In this document: positions 14,257 to 20,989 of the stretch, piece by piece
Layout: each line of letters starts with the position of its first letter
Numbering within the stretch: position 1 is the first letter of the stretch
DNA from: JAXGVG01 sp040773965
Lineage (GTDB): Bacteria > Pseudomonadota > Alphaproteobacteria > UBA9219
Length of the DNA: 21,530 nucleotides
Assembly: GCA_040773965.1 (NCBI GenBank)
Contig: JAXGVG010000013.1
Span: 1 to 21,530 of the forward strand
Direction: 5' to 3'
Made by a program: the position numbers and the translations under genes
Notes under the pieces: model-generated
Seen by the model: only the letters and a program-made list of their open reading frames with translations
Told to the model about the DNA's origin: nothing
Database searches by the model: none

Positions 14257-15591
14257 TTATTGGGGTTCTATCTTCGCCCCCACGCCGTTCATCATGTCCA
14301 CAAAGCCGGGGAAGCTTGTGGCGATCATGCGGCCGTCGTCGATGCCTACGGGCTCGGCCGTCGCCATGCCGAGGACAAGGAAGCTCATGGCTATGCGATG
14401 ATCCATCGCGGTCTGGATCGGGGCGCCCCCTTTGGGCGGTTGGCCCGCGCCATAAACGATCAGATCGTCGCCGACGATTTCAACATGCGCACCGCAGGCT
14501 TTCAGTCCCTCGGCGACGAGCGTCAGCCGGTCGCTTTCCTTCACGCGCAATTCGCCAAGGCCGCACATCCTTGTCGTACCCTCGGCGCAGGCCGCCGCCA
14601 TGGCCAAAATCGGGTATTCGTCGATCATGCTTGGCGCGCGGTCCGCCGGAACCGTGACGCCTTTAAGTCCCGCCGACTGAACGACAAGATCAGCTACCGG
14701 TTCGCCGCATGATATGCCCGGGTTTGTCAGTTTAATATCGGCCCCCATTTCCTTTAGCGTCCGTAACAAGCCGTCGCGGCGCGGGTTTACGCCCACATTG
14801 TGAAGAGTCAGCGAGGATCCGGGGCGTAACGTTGCCGCCACGATCAAAAAAGCGGCCGAGCTTATGTCCGAAGGCACCGTGATGTCCTGTCCTTTCAGCG
14901 AAGCGGGCCCTTTGATGGATATGTGTTCCGGAAAATCGGGCGACGTCTTGATCGTTATATCCGCTCCGAAATGCTTGAGCATGCGTTCGGTGTGATCGCG
15001 CGAAGGTATGGATTCAATAAGGGTTGTAACGCCGTTTGCGCTTAATCCCGCCAAAAGGATGGCGGACTTTACTTGGGCCGAGGCGACCGGTAAGCGGTAA
15101 GCGATCGGGACGAGTTTGCCGGTTCCTGTAACCGTCAGGGGCAGACGGCCCCCAGCTTCGTATTTAAAGCGCATGCCCATCAGCTCAAGCGGTTCGATGA
15201 CGCGATTCATGGGGCGCTTGCAGAGCGAGGAATCGCCTGTGAAAGAGCTTGTAAACGGACGTCCGCCAAGCAAGCCCATCAGGAGGCGGGTCGATGTGCC
15301 GCTGTTGCCCATGTCCAGGACGCGGGTTGGCTCCTTCATATGGTCAAGGCCTGTGCACTCGATGCGCCAGACGCCGTCTTGTTTTTCTATGGCGGCGCCG
15401 GTGGCCCGGAGGGCTTCCACGGTCCGGAACACGTCTTCGCCTTCCAGCAGGCCTTTGACCGTTGTAACGCCCTCGGCGATGCCGCCCAGCATGACGGCGC
15501 GGTGGGAGATGCTTTTGTCGCCCGGGGGCGTGACCGTGCCGTATAGGGATCGGCTTTGGCGGGAAACGAGGGGTTGCGCAGGGCTATTCAT
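14257..15591 (-). CDS. aroA: 3-phosphoshikimate 1-carboxyvinyltransferase (EPSP synthase, class II type)
   Basis: 444 aa from ATG 15591. A longer frame to 15714 exists, but its extra 41 residues are unlike AroA. The enzyme joins shikimate-3-phosphate and phosphoenolpyruvate in the chorismate pathway. Sequence follows the Agrobacterium CP4-like class II pattern: PGDKSISHR (23-31), LLEGEDV, KRPMNRVIEPL, ASAQVKSAILLAGL, SRDHTERML, PADRAPSMIDEYPILA, LRVKESDRL and DHRIAMSFLVLG. At the glyphosate-relevant loop it reads GNSGTSTR (95-102), with Gly98 where CP4 has Ala100. No good ribosome binding site precedes the start. Convergent with nrtR and divergent from the TIGR02300 gene. Confidence 0.95.
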   Translation of the reverse strand: MNSPAQPLVSRQSRSLYGTVTPPGDKSISHRAVMLGGIAEGVTTVKGLLEGEDVFRTVEALRATGAAIEKQDGVWRIECTGLDHMKEPTRVLDMGNSGTSTRLLMGLLGGRPFTSSFTGDSSLCKRPMNRVIEPLELMGMRFKYEAGGRLPLTVTGTGKLVPIAYRLPVASAQVKSAILLAGLSANGVTTLIESIPSRDHTERMLKHFGADITIKTSPDFPEHISIKGPASLKGQDITVPSDISSAAFLIVAATLRPGSSLTLHNVGVNPRRDGLLRTLKEMGADIKLTNPGISCGEPVADLVVQSAGLKGVTVPADRAPSMIDEYPILAMAAACAEGTTRMCGLGELRVKESDRLTLVAEGLKACGAHVEIVGDDLIVYGAGQPPKGGAPIQTAMDHRIAMSFLVLGMATAEPVGIDDGRMIATSFPGFVDMMNGVGAKIEPQ

Positions 15592-15797
15592 ATGAACTTT
15601 ATAGCCCGGCGCAACCTTCCGGGGCCATATAAAAGAGCCTTTCAGGAACGATGGTTTCCCGGGGGGGGCCGATCCCCGGGGCCCTTCATCAAAGAAAACA
15701 AACAGGGGCTTCACCGTTTCGTTGACAGAAACCCTGTTTCATGGCAGAGGACTGCGCCCCCTGGATGAGGGGGAGGCGAACGGCTCGGGAGGTAACG
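15592..15797. promoter_or_regulatory. Divergent aroA / TIGR02300 intergenic region (206 bp)
   Basis: No gene seen. Three inverted repeats are packed here: CCCGGGG/CCCCGGG (15658-15664 and 15674-15680), AAACAGGG/CCCTGTTT (15700-15707 and 15732-15739) and CCCCCT/AGGGGG (15757-15762 and 15768-15773). A perfect TTGACA (15722-15727) lies inside the second, but no matching -10 follows at 16-18 bp. Promoters for both genes are expected here. Confidence 0.4.
15788..15792 (+). promoter_or_regulatory. Strong ribosome binding site deciding a GTG start
   Basis: GGAGG followed by TAACG and then GTG at 15798 gives an optimal 5-base spacing. It fixes the start of the TIGR02300 gene at the GTG rather than the upstream in-frame ATG at 15741. 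Confidence 0.75.
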
Positions 15798-16121
15798 GTG
15801 TCCAAGGCTGAATGGGGCTTGAAGCGTATCTGTCCGCAATGCAATACGCGCTATTACGATATGAAGAAGCGTCCGCCGGTATGCCCGAGCTGCGGAGTCG
15901 TGTTCGATCCCGAGACGCTGATGAAATCCCGGCGTGGACGCGCCGCCGTCGAAGAGAAAAACCGAAAGGCCGCGCCTGTGCCGGAAGTCATTGAGGAAAT
16001 TCCTCTTGTGGAGGGCGGTGAGCCCGAAGATGCGGTCATCGAAGATGCCGACGAGCTTGGCGACGATGTCAACGTCGAGGAAGTGGTCGAGGTCGAGACC
16101 GGCGACGACGATGCCCGTTAG
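15798..16121 (+). CDS. TIGR02300 / FYDLN-type zinc-ribbon protein with acidic tail
   Basis: 107 aa from a GTG start with an ideal GGAGG. The N-terminus begins SKAEWGLKRICPQC and contains two CxxC knuckles (CPQC and CPSC) about 18 residues apart, a zinc ribbon. Between them, RYYDMKKRPP takes the place of the family's F-Y-D-L-N sequence. The second half is strongly acidic and ends in GDDD. The family is small, conserved in Alphaproteobacteria and of unknown function, commonly near aroA as here. Cytoplasmic; no signal peptide. The stop is 9 bp from the convergent recX stop. Confidence 0.82.
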   Translation: MSKAEWGLKRICPQCNTRYYDMKKRPPVCPSCGVVFDPETLMKSRRGRAAVEEKNRKAAPVPEVIEEIPLVEGGEPEDAVIEDADELGDDVNVEEVVEVETGDDDAR

Positions 16122-16130
16122 GGGCCGGAT

Positions 16131-16724
16131 TTAATCGCAATCGTCCGTGTCTTCCCCCAATACCTGCCTGACAATATCGTACGTAAAACCGGCGCGTCCC
16201 ATGACGGCGAGGTCCTTCCGCCGCTGATCGGCGGACGACGGCTCCTTGCGATAGGGGCCAAGCTTTCGCCGCCGGGCAAAGACAAGGGCCGCTTTTTTCT
16301 CGGCGGATTCGGGATCTTCGCCATCTTCCGGGCTCAGCGCCCGCTCGATCAGATCTTTCGCTATGCCCTTGTGCCGGAGCTGTTGCGCGATGCGGCGTTG
16401 GCTGCGTCCGGCGCGGCGCAAACTGTTCGCTTTCATGTCGGCGAAGGCGGCGTCGTTCAACGCGCCGGATTTTTTATGCTGCGCAATAATCCGGCCGATA
16501 GCCTCGCGAAGCTTTTCCTGTCCCGCGGAATCGGCGGCGAAATCGGGGTGAACCATCGCCGCGCGGCGGACGCGGTTTTCCAGCACGCGCCGAAGGCTGC
16601 CTTCGGAGGCGGCGAAACGGCCGAGATAATACAAGGCTACGTTCGCCAGATTGTCGGGCGTTGGGATGCGAAAGCGCGCGCGGCGCTTTTTTTGCGGCGG
16701 ATTCCGGGAAGAAGCGCGGTTCAT
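16131..16724 (-). CDS. recX: RecX-family regulatory protein
   Basis: 197 aa, rich in Arg, Lys and Ala. Family blocks seen: ALYYLGRFAASEGSLRRVL then RRVRR-like sequence near 30-55, SGALNDAAFADMKANSLRRAGRSQRRIAQQLRHKGI (about 85-120), and the C-terminal RRRKLGPYR followed by KDLAVMGRAGFTYDIVRQVL. These form the three-helix repeats by which RecX binds and inhibits RecA filaments. recA itself is not in the window. No Shine-Dalgarno precedes the ATG; a promoter close to the start suggests a leaderless or very short-leader transcript. Confidence 0.88.
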   Translation of the reverse strand: MNRASSRNPPQKKRRARFRIPTPDNLANVALYYLGRFAASEGSLRRVLENRVRRAAMVHPDFAADSAGQEKLREAIGRIIAQHKKSGALNDAAFADMKANSLRRAGRSQRRIAQQLRHKGIAKDLIERALSPEDGEDPESAEKKAALVFARRRKLGPYRKEPSSADQRRKDLAVMGRAGFTYDIVRQVLGEDTDDCD

Positions 16725-16732
16725 GGCATTTT

Positions 16733-16761
16733 TTATAACGCCGGACGGTGAAACGGTTCAA
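16733..16761 (-). promoter_or_regulatory. Candidate recX promoter
   Basis: On the minus strand TTGAAC (plus 16756-16761), a 17-bp spacer and TTATAA (16733-16738). Only 8 bp separate the -10 from the recX ATG, so transcription would start at or next to the start codon. Confidence 0.5.
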
Positions 16762-16787
16762 CAGGCCATTCGGCGGTCAAGGCCGGT

Positions 16788-17432
16788 TTAATTCCGACCG
16801 CCGGGGCCCTGGAATCTGTGTTCTTGCCGGCCTGGATAGTCCTCGGGCCTTTCGGGAGACCTCTTAGATTCTTCATAATTACGAGGTTTTCGGTGGAACG
16901 TTCCTCCCGTTCCCGATCCGGGCGGTTGTCCCGGCCGGTAATGGGATTCGCTTCTCCGGCGATAGCTGCTGCCATCTCTGTCTTTGTGACTGCCGCCCGG
17001 GTGTCCATGGCCATGACGTTTGAGCATATATTTATGGCGGCTGGCTCTGTCCCTGTAATGGTAAATGTGAACTTCTTTCTTCATGGACGGAAGATAAACA
17101 ACGCCTGTGCGAAGTCGAACGCCGGGCACATAATGATCGCGAACGCCCCCATAAACGCAGAAAAGACCCCTGCAGTCATAGAATTCCTCGTATAAATATC
17201 CCCTTCTGGAGGGGTGAATATAGTAAACGCTTTCGTAAACATAGGGAGCGCCCAGCGTCGTGGAATAGGCGCGCGGAATATGACGGTAACGCACATCGTC
17301 GACGGGAATGGCGACGCAGCCGTTCAGGAGCGCCGACGCGACGCCCACAAGGCCGAACAGCTTTAGCGTCGAGGCCGAGGACCTTTTCCATCGGGTCATT
17401 GTTTCGGCGGCGGAGTTGAACAAGTTTTTCAT
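16788..17432 (-). CDS. Putative lipoprotein with basic low-complexity tail
   Basis: 214 aa, no recognised family. ATG 17432 has AGGAG six bases upstream. A basic N-region, a hydrophobic helix (about 24-37) and the lipobox LLNGC with Cys39 indicate a signal peptidase II substrate. The mature N-terminal half is tyrosine-rich (VRYRHIP, APYVYESVYYIHP, HIYHYRDRASRHKY). From about residue 130 the chain is low complexity, rich in Gly, Arg, His, Pro and Ser, and very basic. It has two further cysteines (DCRGLFC). It lies 15 bp after a second lipoprotein gene, so the two form a pair. The positive, disordered tail could bind an anionic surface polymer; that is inference only. Confidence 0.65.
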   Translation of the reverse strand: MKNLFNSAAETMTRWKRSSASTLKLFGLVGVASALLNGCVAIPVDDVRYRHIPRAYSTTLGAPYVYESVYYIHPSRRGYLYEEFYDCRGLFCVYGGVRDHYVPGVRLRTGVVYLPSMKKEVHIYHYRDRASRHKYMLKRHGHGHPGGSHKDRDGSSYRRRSESHYRPGQPPGSGTGGTFHRKPRNYEESKRSPERPEDYPGRQEHRFQGPGGRN

Positions 17433-17447
17433 GGATAGCTCCTGATT

Positions 17448-17858
17448 CTAACGAACGTTATCTTTAACACCCCTGGAATTTTTAAAACCCTCGAAAGGGC
17501 GGGAAGGGTCTCTGTGGGCGCTTCCTCCAAGTTGGCCGCGAAAATAAAGGTTGCCTCTTCCTCCAAGGCCCTGCCTGCTTTCAGAAAAATAAATGTTTGA
17601 ATAGGGGTAGGGCAGTGGGGCATATCCTCCCTTTGCGAGCACGCCTGCTTCGGCGGCAAGGTAATTATTCAGCCGTTCCTGGTGATAGACCGGGTCGCCT
17701 CTGACAAGCGCAGGGTCGCTTACAATCACATGTCTTGGCGCAAAACAGCCAAGGGTTGCGCCCATGAGCAACAGGATGGCGACCGCCTTGAACGCTTGCG
17801 CAACGTTTTTAAGGGGGCGGGTCAGGAAATCCCCGGCAATGCGAAAAAAGGGTTTCAC
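17448..17858 (-). CDS. Putative small lipoprotein
   Basis: 136 aa, no recognised family. It starts at GTG 17858, the only in-frame option, with GGAGG ten bases upstream. The N-terminus is basic (RPLKNVAQAFK), then AVAILLLMGATLGC gives a hydrophobic helix and lipobox with Cys38. The mature part contains RHVIVSDPALVRGDPVYHQERLNNYLAAEAG, a likely helix, then a Gly/Tyr/Arg-rich end (PYPYSNIYF, GLGGRGNLYFRGQ). It is first in a two-lipoprotein operon and divergent from gpt. Outer-membrane or periplasmic anchoring is expected; function unknown. Confidence 0.62.
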   Translation of the reverse strand: MKPFFRIAGDFLTRPLKNVAQAFKAVAILLLMGATLGCFAPRHVIVSDPALVRGDPVYHQERLNNYLAAEAGVLAKGGYAPLPYPYSNIYFSESRQGLGGRGNLYFRGQLGGSAHRDPSRPFEGFKNSRGVKDNVR

Positions 17859-17882
17859 TTATTCATCCTCCACTATCCGGGA

Positions 17883-17897
17883 AACTCTAGCAGAGTT
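17883..17897. promoter_or_regulatory. Inverted repeat upstream of the lipoprotein pair
   Basis: AACTCT (17883-17888), AGC, AGAGTT (17892-17897): a perfect 6-bp arm repeat about 25 bp ahead of the first lipoprotein's GTG. It overlaps a weak minus-strand promoter-like pair (TTTACC-17-TAGAGT). Possible operator. Confidence 0.3.
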
Positions 17898-17959
17898 AAG
17901 GACGGAGGTAAAAGCGGCTATATATTTTCAGGACGTTAACCAAGACGGCATTTCGCGCA

Positions 17960-17989
17960 TTGCCGCAAGGGCATGCGTTTCGCTATAAA
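17960..17989 (+). promoter_or_regulatory. Candidate gpt promoter
   Basis: TTGCCG (17960-17965), an 18-bp spacer and TATAAA (17984-17989). Transcription would start near 17996, giving a leader of about 22 nt containing GGGGAG. This supports the ATG at 18018 and excludes the upstream in-frame ATG at 17973. Confidence 0.45.
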
Positions 17990-18017
17990 AAAAGGTCTTT
18001 ATGGGGAGTGGTTAAAG

Positions 18018-18527
18018 ATGGCGGAAACGAACGTTAACAAGTTTTTCCCGGTCAGCTGGGAGGAATTGCACCGGAATTCCAAGGCTCTGGCGTGGCGGCT
18101 TTTGGACCTCGGCCCGTGGAAAGGCATTGTGGCGATCACGCGCGGCGGGATGGTTCCGGCGGCTGTCGTTGCGCGGGAGCTTGATATCCGGGTTATCGAA
18201 ACGGTTTCTATCGTCGCTTATGAGCCCGACGATACGAAGCCGCAACAGGCGCCGGAGGCCAGGGTTCTCAAAACACCGGCGAATGTGGGCGACGGCGAGG
18301 GATGGCTGGTCGTCGACGATTTGGTCGATACGGGCCGGACGGCCGAGGTTTTGCGCAAAATCTTACCCAAAGCGCACTATGCCACTGTTTATGCGAAACC
18401 TTTGGGGCGGCCTCTTGTCGATACGTTCGTGACGGGAGTCAGCCAGGACACGTGGATTTACTTTCCGTGGGATGTCGAGCTGCAATTTACGCAGCCGATT
18501 GCGATGAAAACAATAGGCGGCGAATGA
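18018..18527 (+). CDS. gpt: Xanthine (guanine) phosphoribosyltransferase
   Basis: 169 aa from ATG 18018, slightly longer than the 152-aa E. coli Gpt. It makes XMP or GMP from the free base and PRPP in purine salvage. The PRPP-binding loop LVVDDLVDTGRT is at 97-108. AITRGGMVPAAVVARELDIR (39-58) is the pyrophosphate-loop region with the conserved R-G-G. AKPLGRPLVD...QDTWIYFPWD matches the base-binding C-terminus of E. coli Gpt. A Shine-Dalgarno-like GGGGAG lies 9 bases ahead of the start. Divergent from the lipoprotein pair. Confidence 0.92.
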   Translation: MAETNVNKFFPVSWEELHRNSKALAWRLLDLGPWKGIVAITRGGMVPAAVVARELDIRVIETVSIVAYEPDDTKPQQAPEARVLKTPANVGDGEGWLVVDDLVDTGRTAEVLRKILPKAHYATVYAKPLGRPLVDTFVTGVSQDTWIYFPWDVELQFTQPIAMKTIGGE

Positions 18528-18698
18528 GCGGTAAACTCCCCATCGCGCGTTTGCGTGCCCGTTCGGCCCTGTTTTGGGGGCTGTTCTGGACGGGTTGCGT
18601 GCCGGTTCGGACGCGTTTTGGCGCGTTTGCGTGCCGGTTTGGCGGCAAGACGACCCCTCCCGCAGGGAGAGGGTGGCTGAATGCTGACCGCCGAAAAT
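18528..18698. repeat. Gap between gpt and rlmD with short direct repeats
   Basis: 171 bp without a convincing gene. It holds three imperfect copies of a 14-bp G/C/T unit, GCGTGCC(C/G)GTT(C/T)GG, at 18553-18566, 18597-18610 and 18629-18642. A hairpin follows at 18653-18674. An open frame starting at 18524 overlaps the gpt stop as ATGA, but its product is Arg/Gly-rich and runs antisense into rlmD. Confidence 0.45.
18653..18674. terminator. Hairpin after gpt
   Basis: ACCCCTCCC (18653-18661) pairs with GGGAG-A-GGGT (18665-18674) with one bulged A and a GCA loop, a 9-bp GC-rich stem between the convergent gpt and rlmD stops. No poly-T follows. Confidence 0.45.
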
Positions 18699-19958
18699 TC
18701 ACCGCACGAAGTGGGCGGCGAGTTCGATGTGCGTGGACCAGAGGAACTGGTCGACGGGCAGGATCGACTTCAGTTTATAGCCGCCGTTGACCAGGATTTT
18801 CGCGTCGCGCATGAAGCTGGCGGCGTCGCAGCTGATCGCCACGATGTTCGGCACGCCGCTTTTCGCCAGATGGATCGCCTGCGCCTTCGCGCCGCCGCGC
18901 GGCGGATCGAAAATCACGGCATCAAAAGCGTCGCATTCGGGCGCGGTGAACGGTTCGCGGATCAGGTTGCGTTCCAGCACGCGGGCATTCGGTTTGTCCT
19001 TGATCGCTTTTGATAAAGCCGCAGTGGCCGGGCCGTCGAGATCGGCGAAGCAAACGTCTTTCGCCGCGCCGCACGACAGGCCGAAACCGCCGAGGCCGCA
19101 ATAGAGATCGAGCACGCGCGCGCTTTGGCCCACGGCCTTGCGCGCGAAATCGATCAGCGCGTTTTCCCCGGTTTCCGTCGCCTGGAGAAAAGAGCCGGGC
19201 GGGAAAGGCACGGTTGCCGCGCCGAACGTCATGTGCAGGGGCCGCCGGTGCGCGACGGGCTCGACGGGGCTGCGGTCCCATTTGCGCCACGACAGCTGCG
19301 CGACGCCGAGATCGCCCGCAATGAGGGCCAGTTCTTCACGCTCCTCCAGCTCGAGGTCCGGGCCGCCGATGAACACGGCGTCGAGGCCGTCCGGCAGCGC
19401 CGTGATTTGCACGTCGCACACGTGGCCTTCGGGCAGCCAGCGCGAGAGCTTGCCGCGCAAGGCTTGCACAAACGCCGCCAGCGCGGGCAGAAGGACGGCG
19501 CACGACGCCAGATCGACGACGTGGTGGCTGCGCCATGCGTTGAAGCCAAGCGTGACGGCGCCGTTCCGGTGTTGCGCGGCAAGGCGCGCGCGCCGCCGCG
19601 TGCCGGGCGCGGTGACGGCGGGCGGCAACAGCGCCGTTTTGTGCAAGCCTTCCTTTTCGAGAAAATACTGCAGCGGCTTGATTTTCCACGCGGCCGCTCC
19701 GGCGGGATCCATGTGCTGAAGACGGCAGCCGCCGCATTGCGGAAAGTGCGGGCAGGGCGGCGCGATGCGCTCCGGGCTGGCGGTAAGGATTTCCATGGGC
19801 GCGAGTCGCCGATTGTTCGCGGCCAAATCGGCGGTTTCCACGCGGACGCGTTCGCCGGGCAACGCGCCGGAGACAAAAAAGGTTTTGCCGTCGTGATGCG
19901 CGACGCCGTCGCCTTGCGCGCCAAGGTCGTCGATAGTCAGTTCAAGCGGCTTTTTCAA
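18699..19958 (-). CDS. rlmD: RumA/RlmD-type 23S rRNA (uracil-C5)-methyltransferase
   Basis: 419 aa. It has an N-terminal TRAM-like domain (about 1-60, with LGAQGDGVAHHDGKTFFVSGALPGERV). Next is a [4Fe-4S] motif C69-x5-C75-x2-C78 plus C153, the same spacing as E. coli RumA (81/87/90/162). The SAM-binding fold has LDLYCGLGGFGLSCG, and FDPPRGGA is motif IV. The catalytic nucleophile is C377 (ISCDAASF) and the general base E412 (HIE), 35 residues apart as in RumA. It methylates uridine in rRNA; the exact position cannot be fixed, and RlmC/RlmD paralogues are hard to separate. Its start lies inside the thioesterase gene, a 17-bp overlap. Confidence 0.88.
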   Translation of the reverse strand: MKKPLELTIDDLGAQGDGVAHHDGKTFFVSGALPGERVRVETADLAANNRRLAPMEILTASPERIAPPCPHFPQCGGCRLQHMDPAGAAAWKIKPLQYFLEKEGLHKTALLPPAVTAPGTRRRARLAAQHRNGAVTLGFNAWRSHHVVDLASCAVLLPALAAFVQALRGKLSRWLPEGHVCDVQITALPDGLDAVFIGGPDLELEEREELALIAGDLGVAQLSWRKWDRSPVEPVAHRRPLHMTFGAATVPFPPGSFLQATETGENALIDFARKAVGQSARVLDLYCGLGGFGLSCGAAKDVCFADLDGPATAALSKAIKDKPNARVLERNLIREPFTAPECDAFDAVIFDPPRGGAKAQAIHLAKSGVPNIVAISCDAASFMRDAKILVNGGYKLKSILPVDQFLWSTHIELAAHFVR

Positions 19959-20415
19959 GCGTGCCGTCGCGGAATTGAAGGAGAACGTCGCGCAGGTCCG
20001 GCGGAAGCTCGACGGGCGTGCGCTTTTCCCTGTCGATCAGCACCGAAACGTTTTCGCAATACGCCAGCCCGCGCCCGTCGGCGTGGAAAAGCGCGTTCAC
20101 GATGCCCACCGAGGTGCGGCCGATGGTCGTGATGCACGAACCGATGCGCATGTGCGCGGGCAGGCGAAGCTCGTGCCGGAAATCGATGCGCGAATGCGCG
20201 AGGACGAAAATTTCTGGCCGCCACGGCCAGTTCGGGGTAAGAATGGCGAAGAGGGCGGCGCGGGCGTTTTCAAAGTATTCGCCGATGGAGTTGTTGTTGA
20301 CGTGGCCGAGCGCGTCGAGGTCGCTGAAGCGGACGTGCTCGTCGATCCAGTGCTTGTAGCGGGCTTTGTCGAAACGGTGGGTGTCGTCGGCGTTGAATTC
20401 CTGATGGGGAGACAT
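19942..20415 (-). CDS. Acyl-CoA thioesterase, 4HBT/hotdog family
   Basis: 157 aa single hotdog domain. The signature VRFSDLDALGHVNNNSIGEYFENAR (28-52) carries the D-x-D-x-x-G-H-V-N-N motif, with D34 the likely catalytic residue. The remaining sequence, including FRHELRLPAHMRIGSCITTIGRTSVGI, gives the long-helix and sheet pattern. It hydrolyses acyl-CoA or 4-hydroxybenzoyl-CoA-type thioesters; the physiological substrate is unknown. It is first in a two-gene unit with rlmD, whose 5' end it overlaps. GGGAAAA ahead of ATG 20415 may be a weak ribosome binding site. Confidence 0.88.
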   Translation of the reverse strand: MSPHQEFNADDTHRFDKARYKHWIDEHVRFSDLDALGHVNNNSIGEYFENARAALFAILTPNWPWRPEIFVLAHSRIDFRHELRLPAHMRIGSCITTIGRTSVGIVNALFHADGRGLAYCENVSVLIDREKRTPVELPPDLRDVLLQFRDGTLEKAA

Positions 20416-20444
20416 GGTTTTCCCTGGGGCGTAATGCGGTGCCG

Positions 20445-20474
20445 ATTACATACACCCTTTTGGTATTTGTTCAA
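20445..20474 (-). promoter_or_regulatory. Candidate promoter of thioesterase-rlmD
   Basis: On the minus strand TTGAAC (plus 20469-20474), an 18-bp spacer and TGTAAT (20445-20450), giving a leader of about 22 nt. The -35 hexamer is identical to that proposed for recX. Confidence 0.4.
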
Positions 20475-20497
20475 GTTGTGAAAAGCGGAGCGGAAAA

Positions 20498-20989
20498 ATG
20501 CGCGGTTATTTCGGCGTCGGCGTCGAGTCGATCAGCAAGGGCTTCAATCTGGGCAATCTGGTGCGCACGTCGCACGCCTTCGGCGCGAGCTTTTTCTTTA
20601 CCATTAACGCGTCCGTGAATTACGCCGAAATCAAGGCTTCGGACACGTCGCACGCGGATATTCATATGCCTTATTACGACTACGAAAGCGTGGCGGCGCT
20701 CGAGTTGCCGAAAGACTGCACGCTCGTCGGGGTTGAATTGATGGATGGTGCCGTGGATCTGCCGAGCTTTCGCCATCCGTTGCGCGCGGCATATGTGTTG
20801 GGGCCGGAGAAGGGAAGTTTGTCGCCGGAGCTTGTCGCGCGTTGCGCGCACGTTGTGAAAATCCCGACGAAGTTTTGCGTCAACGTCGGCGTGGCCGGGG
20901 CGCTTGTGATCTATGACCGCATGATCAGCCTCGGCGCGTTCGCCGAAAGGCCGGTAAGGGTTGGGGGCGCGGCGGAGGGGTTGTTATGA
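20498..20989 (+). CDS. SpoU/TrmH-family RNA 2'-O-methyltransferase
   Basis: 163 aa, the minimal SPOUT domain without an N-terminal RNA-binding extension. Motif 1 is NLGNLVRTSHAFGA (17-30) with the conserved N and R. Motif 2 is YVLGPEKGSLSPEL (99-112). Motif 3 is KIPTKFCVNVGVAGALVIYDRM (121-142), where the usual S-L-N is C-V-N. The trefoil-knot fold binds SAM and methylates a ribose 2'-OH in tRNA or rRNA; the target is not evident. GGAGCGG precedes the ATG. The stop overlaps the next start as ATGA. Confidence 0.88.
   Translation: MRGYFGVGVESISKGFNLGNLVRTSHAFGASFFFTINASVNYAEIKASDTSHADIHMPYYDYESVAALELPKDCTLVGVELMDGAVDLPSFRHPLRAAYVLGPEKGSLSPELVARCAHVVKIPTKFCVNVGVAGALVIYDRMISLGAFAERPVRVGGAAEGLL

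Noticed and set aside
15722..15750. TTGACA as a -35 for the zinc-ribbon gene
   Set aside because: No acceptable -10 lies 16-18 bp downstream (CAGAGG at 17), so it was not called as a promoter.
15751..15797. Possible tRNA between aroA and the zinc-ribbon gene
   Set aside because: The short CCCCCT/AGGGGG hairpin is not part of a cloverleaf; no T-loop or anticodon arm can be built.
18545..18642. CRISPR-like array after gpt
   Set aside because: The units are only 14 bp, imperfect and unevenly spaced, with no cas genes.
18524..18790. 88-codon frame starting as ATGA on the gpt stop
   Set aside because: Tempting coupling, but the product is Arg/Gly/Trp-rich, has no motif and runs about 90 bp antisense into the conserved C-terminus of rlmD.
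19125..20132. 335-codon plus-strand frame opposite rlmD and the thioesterase
   Set aside because: It spans two real minus-strand genes and has a shadow-frame amino-acid composition.
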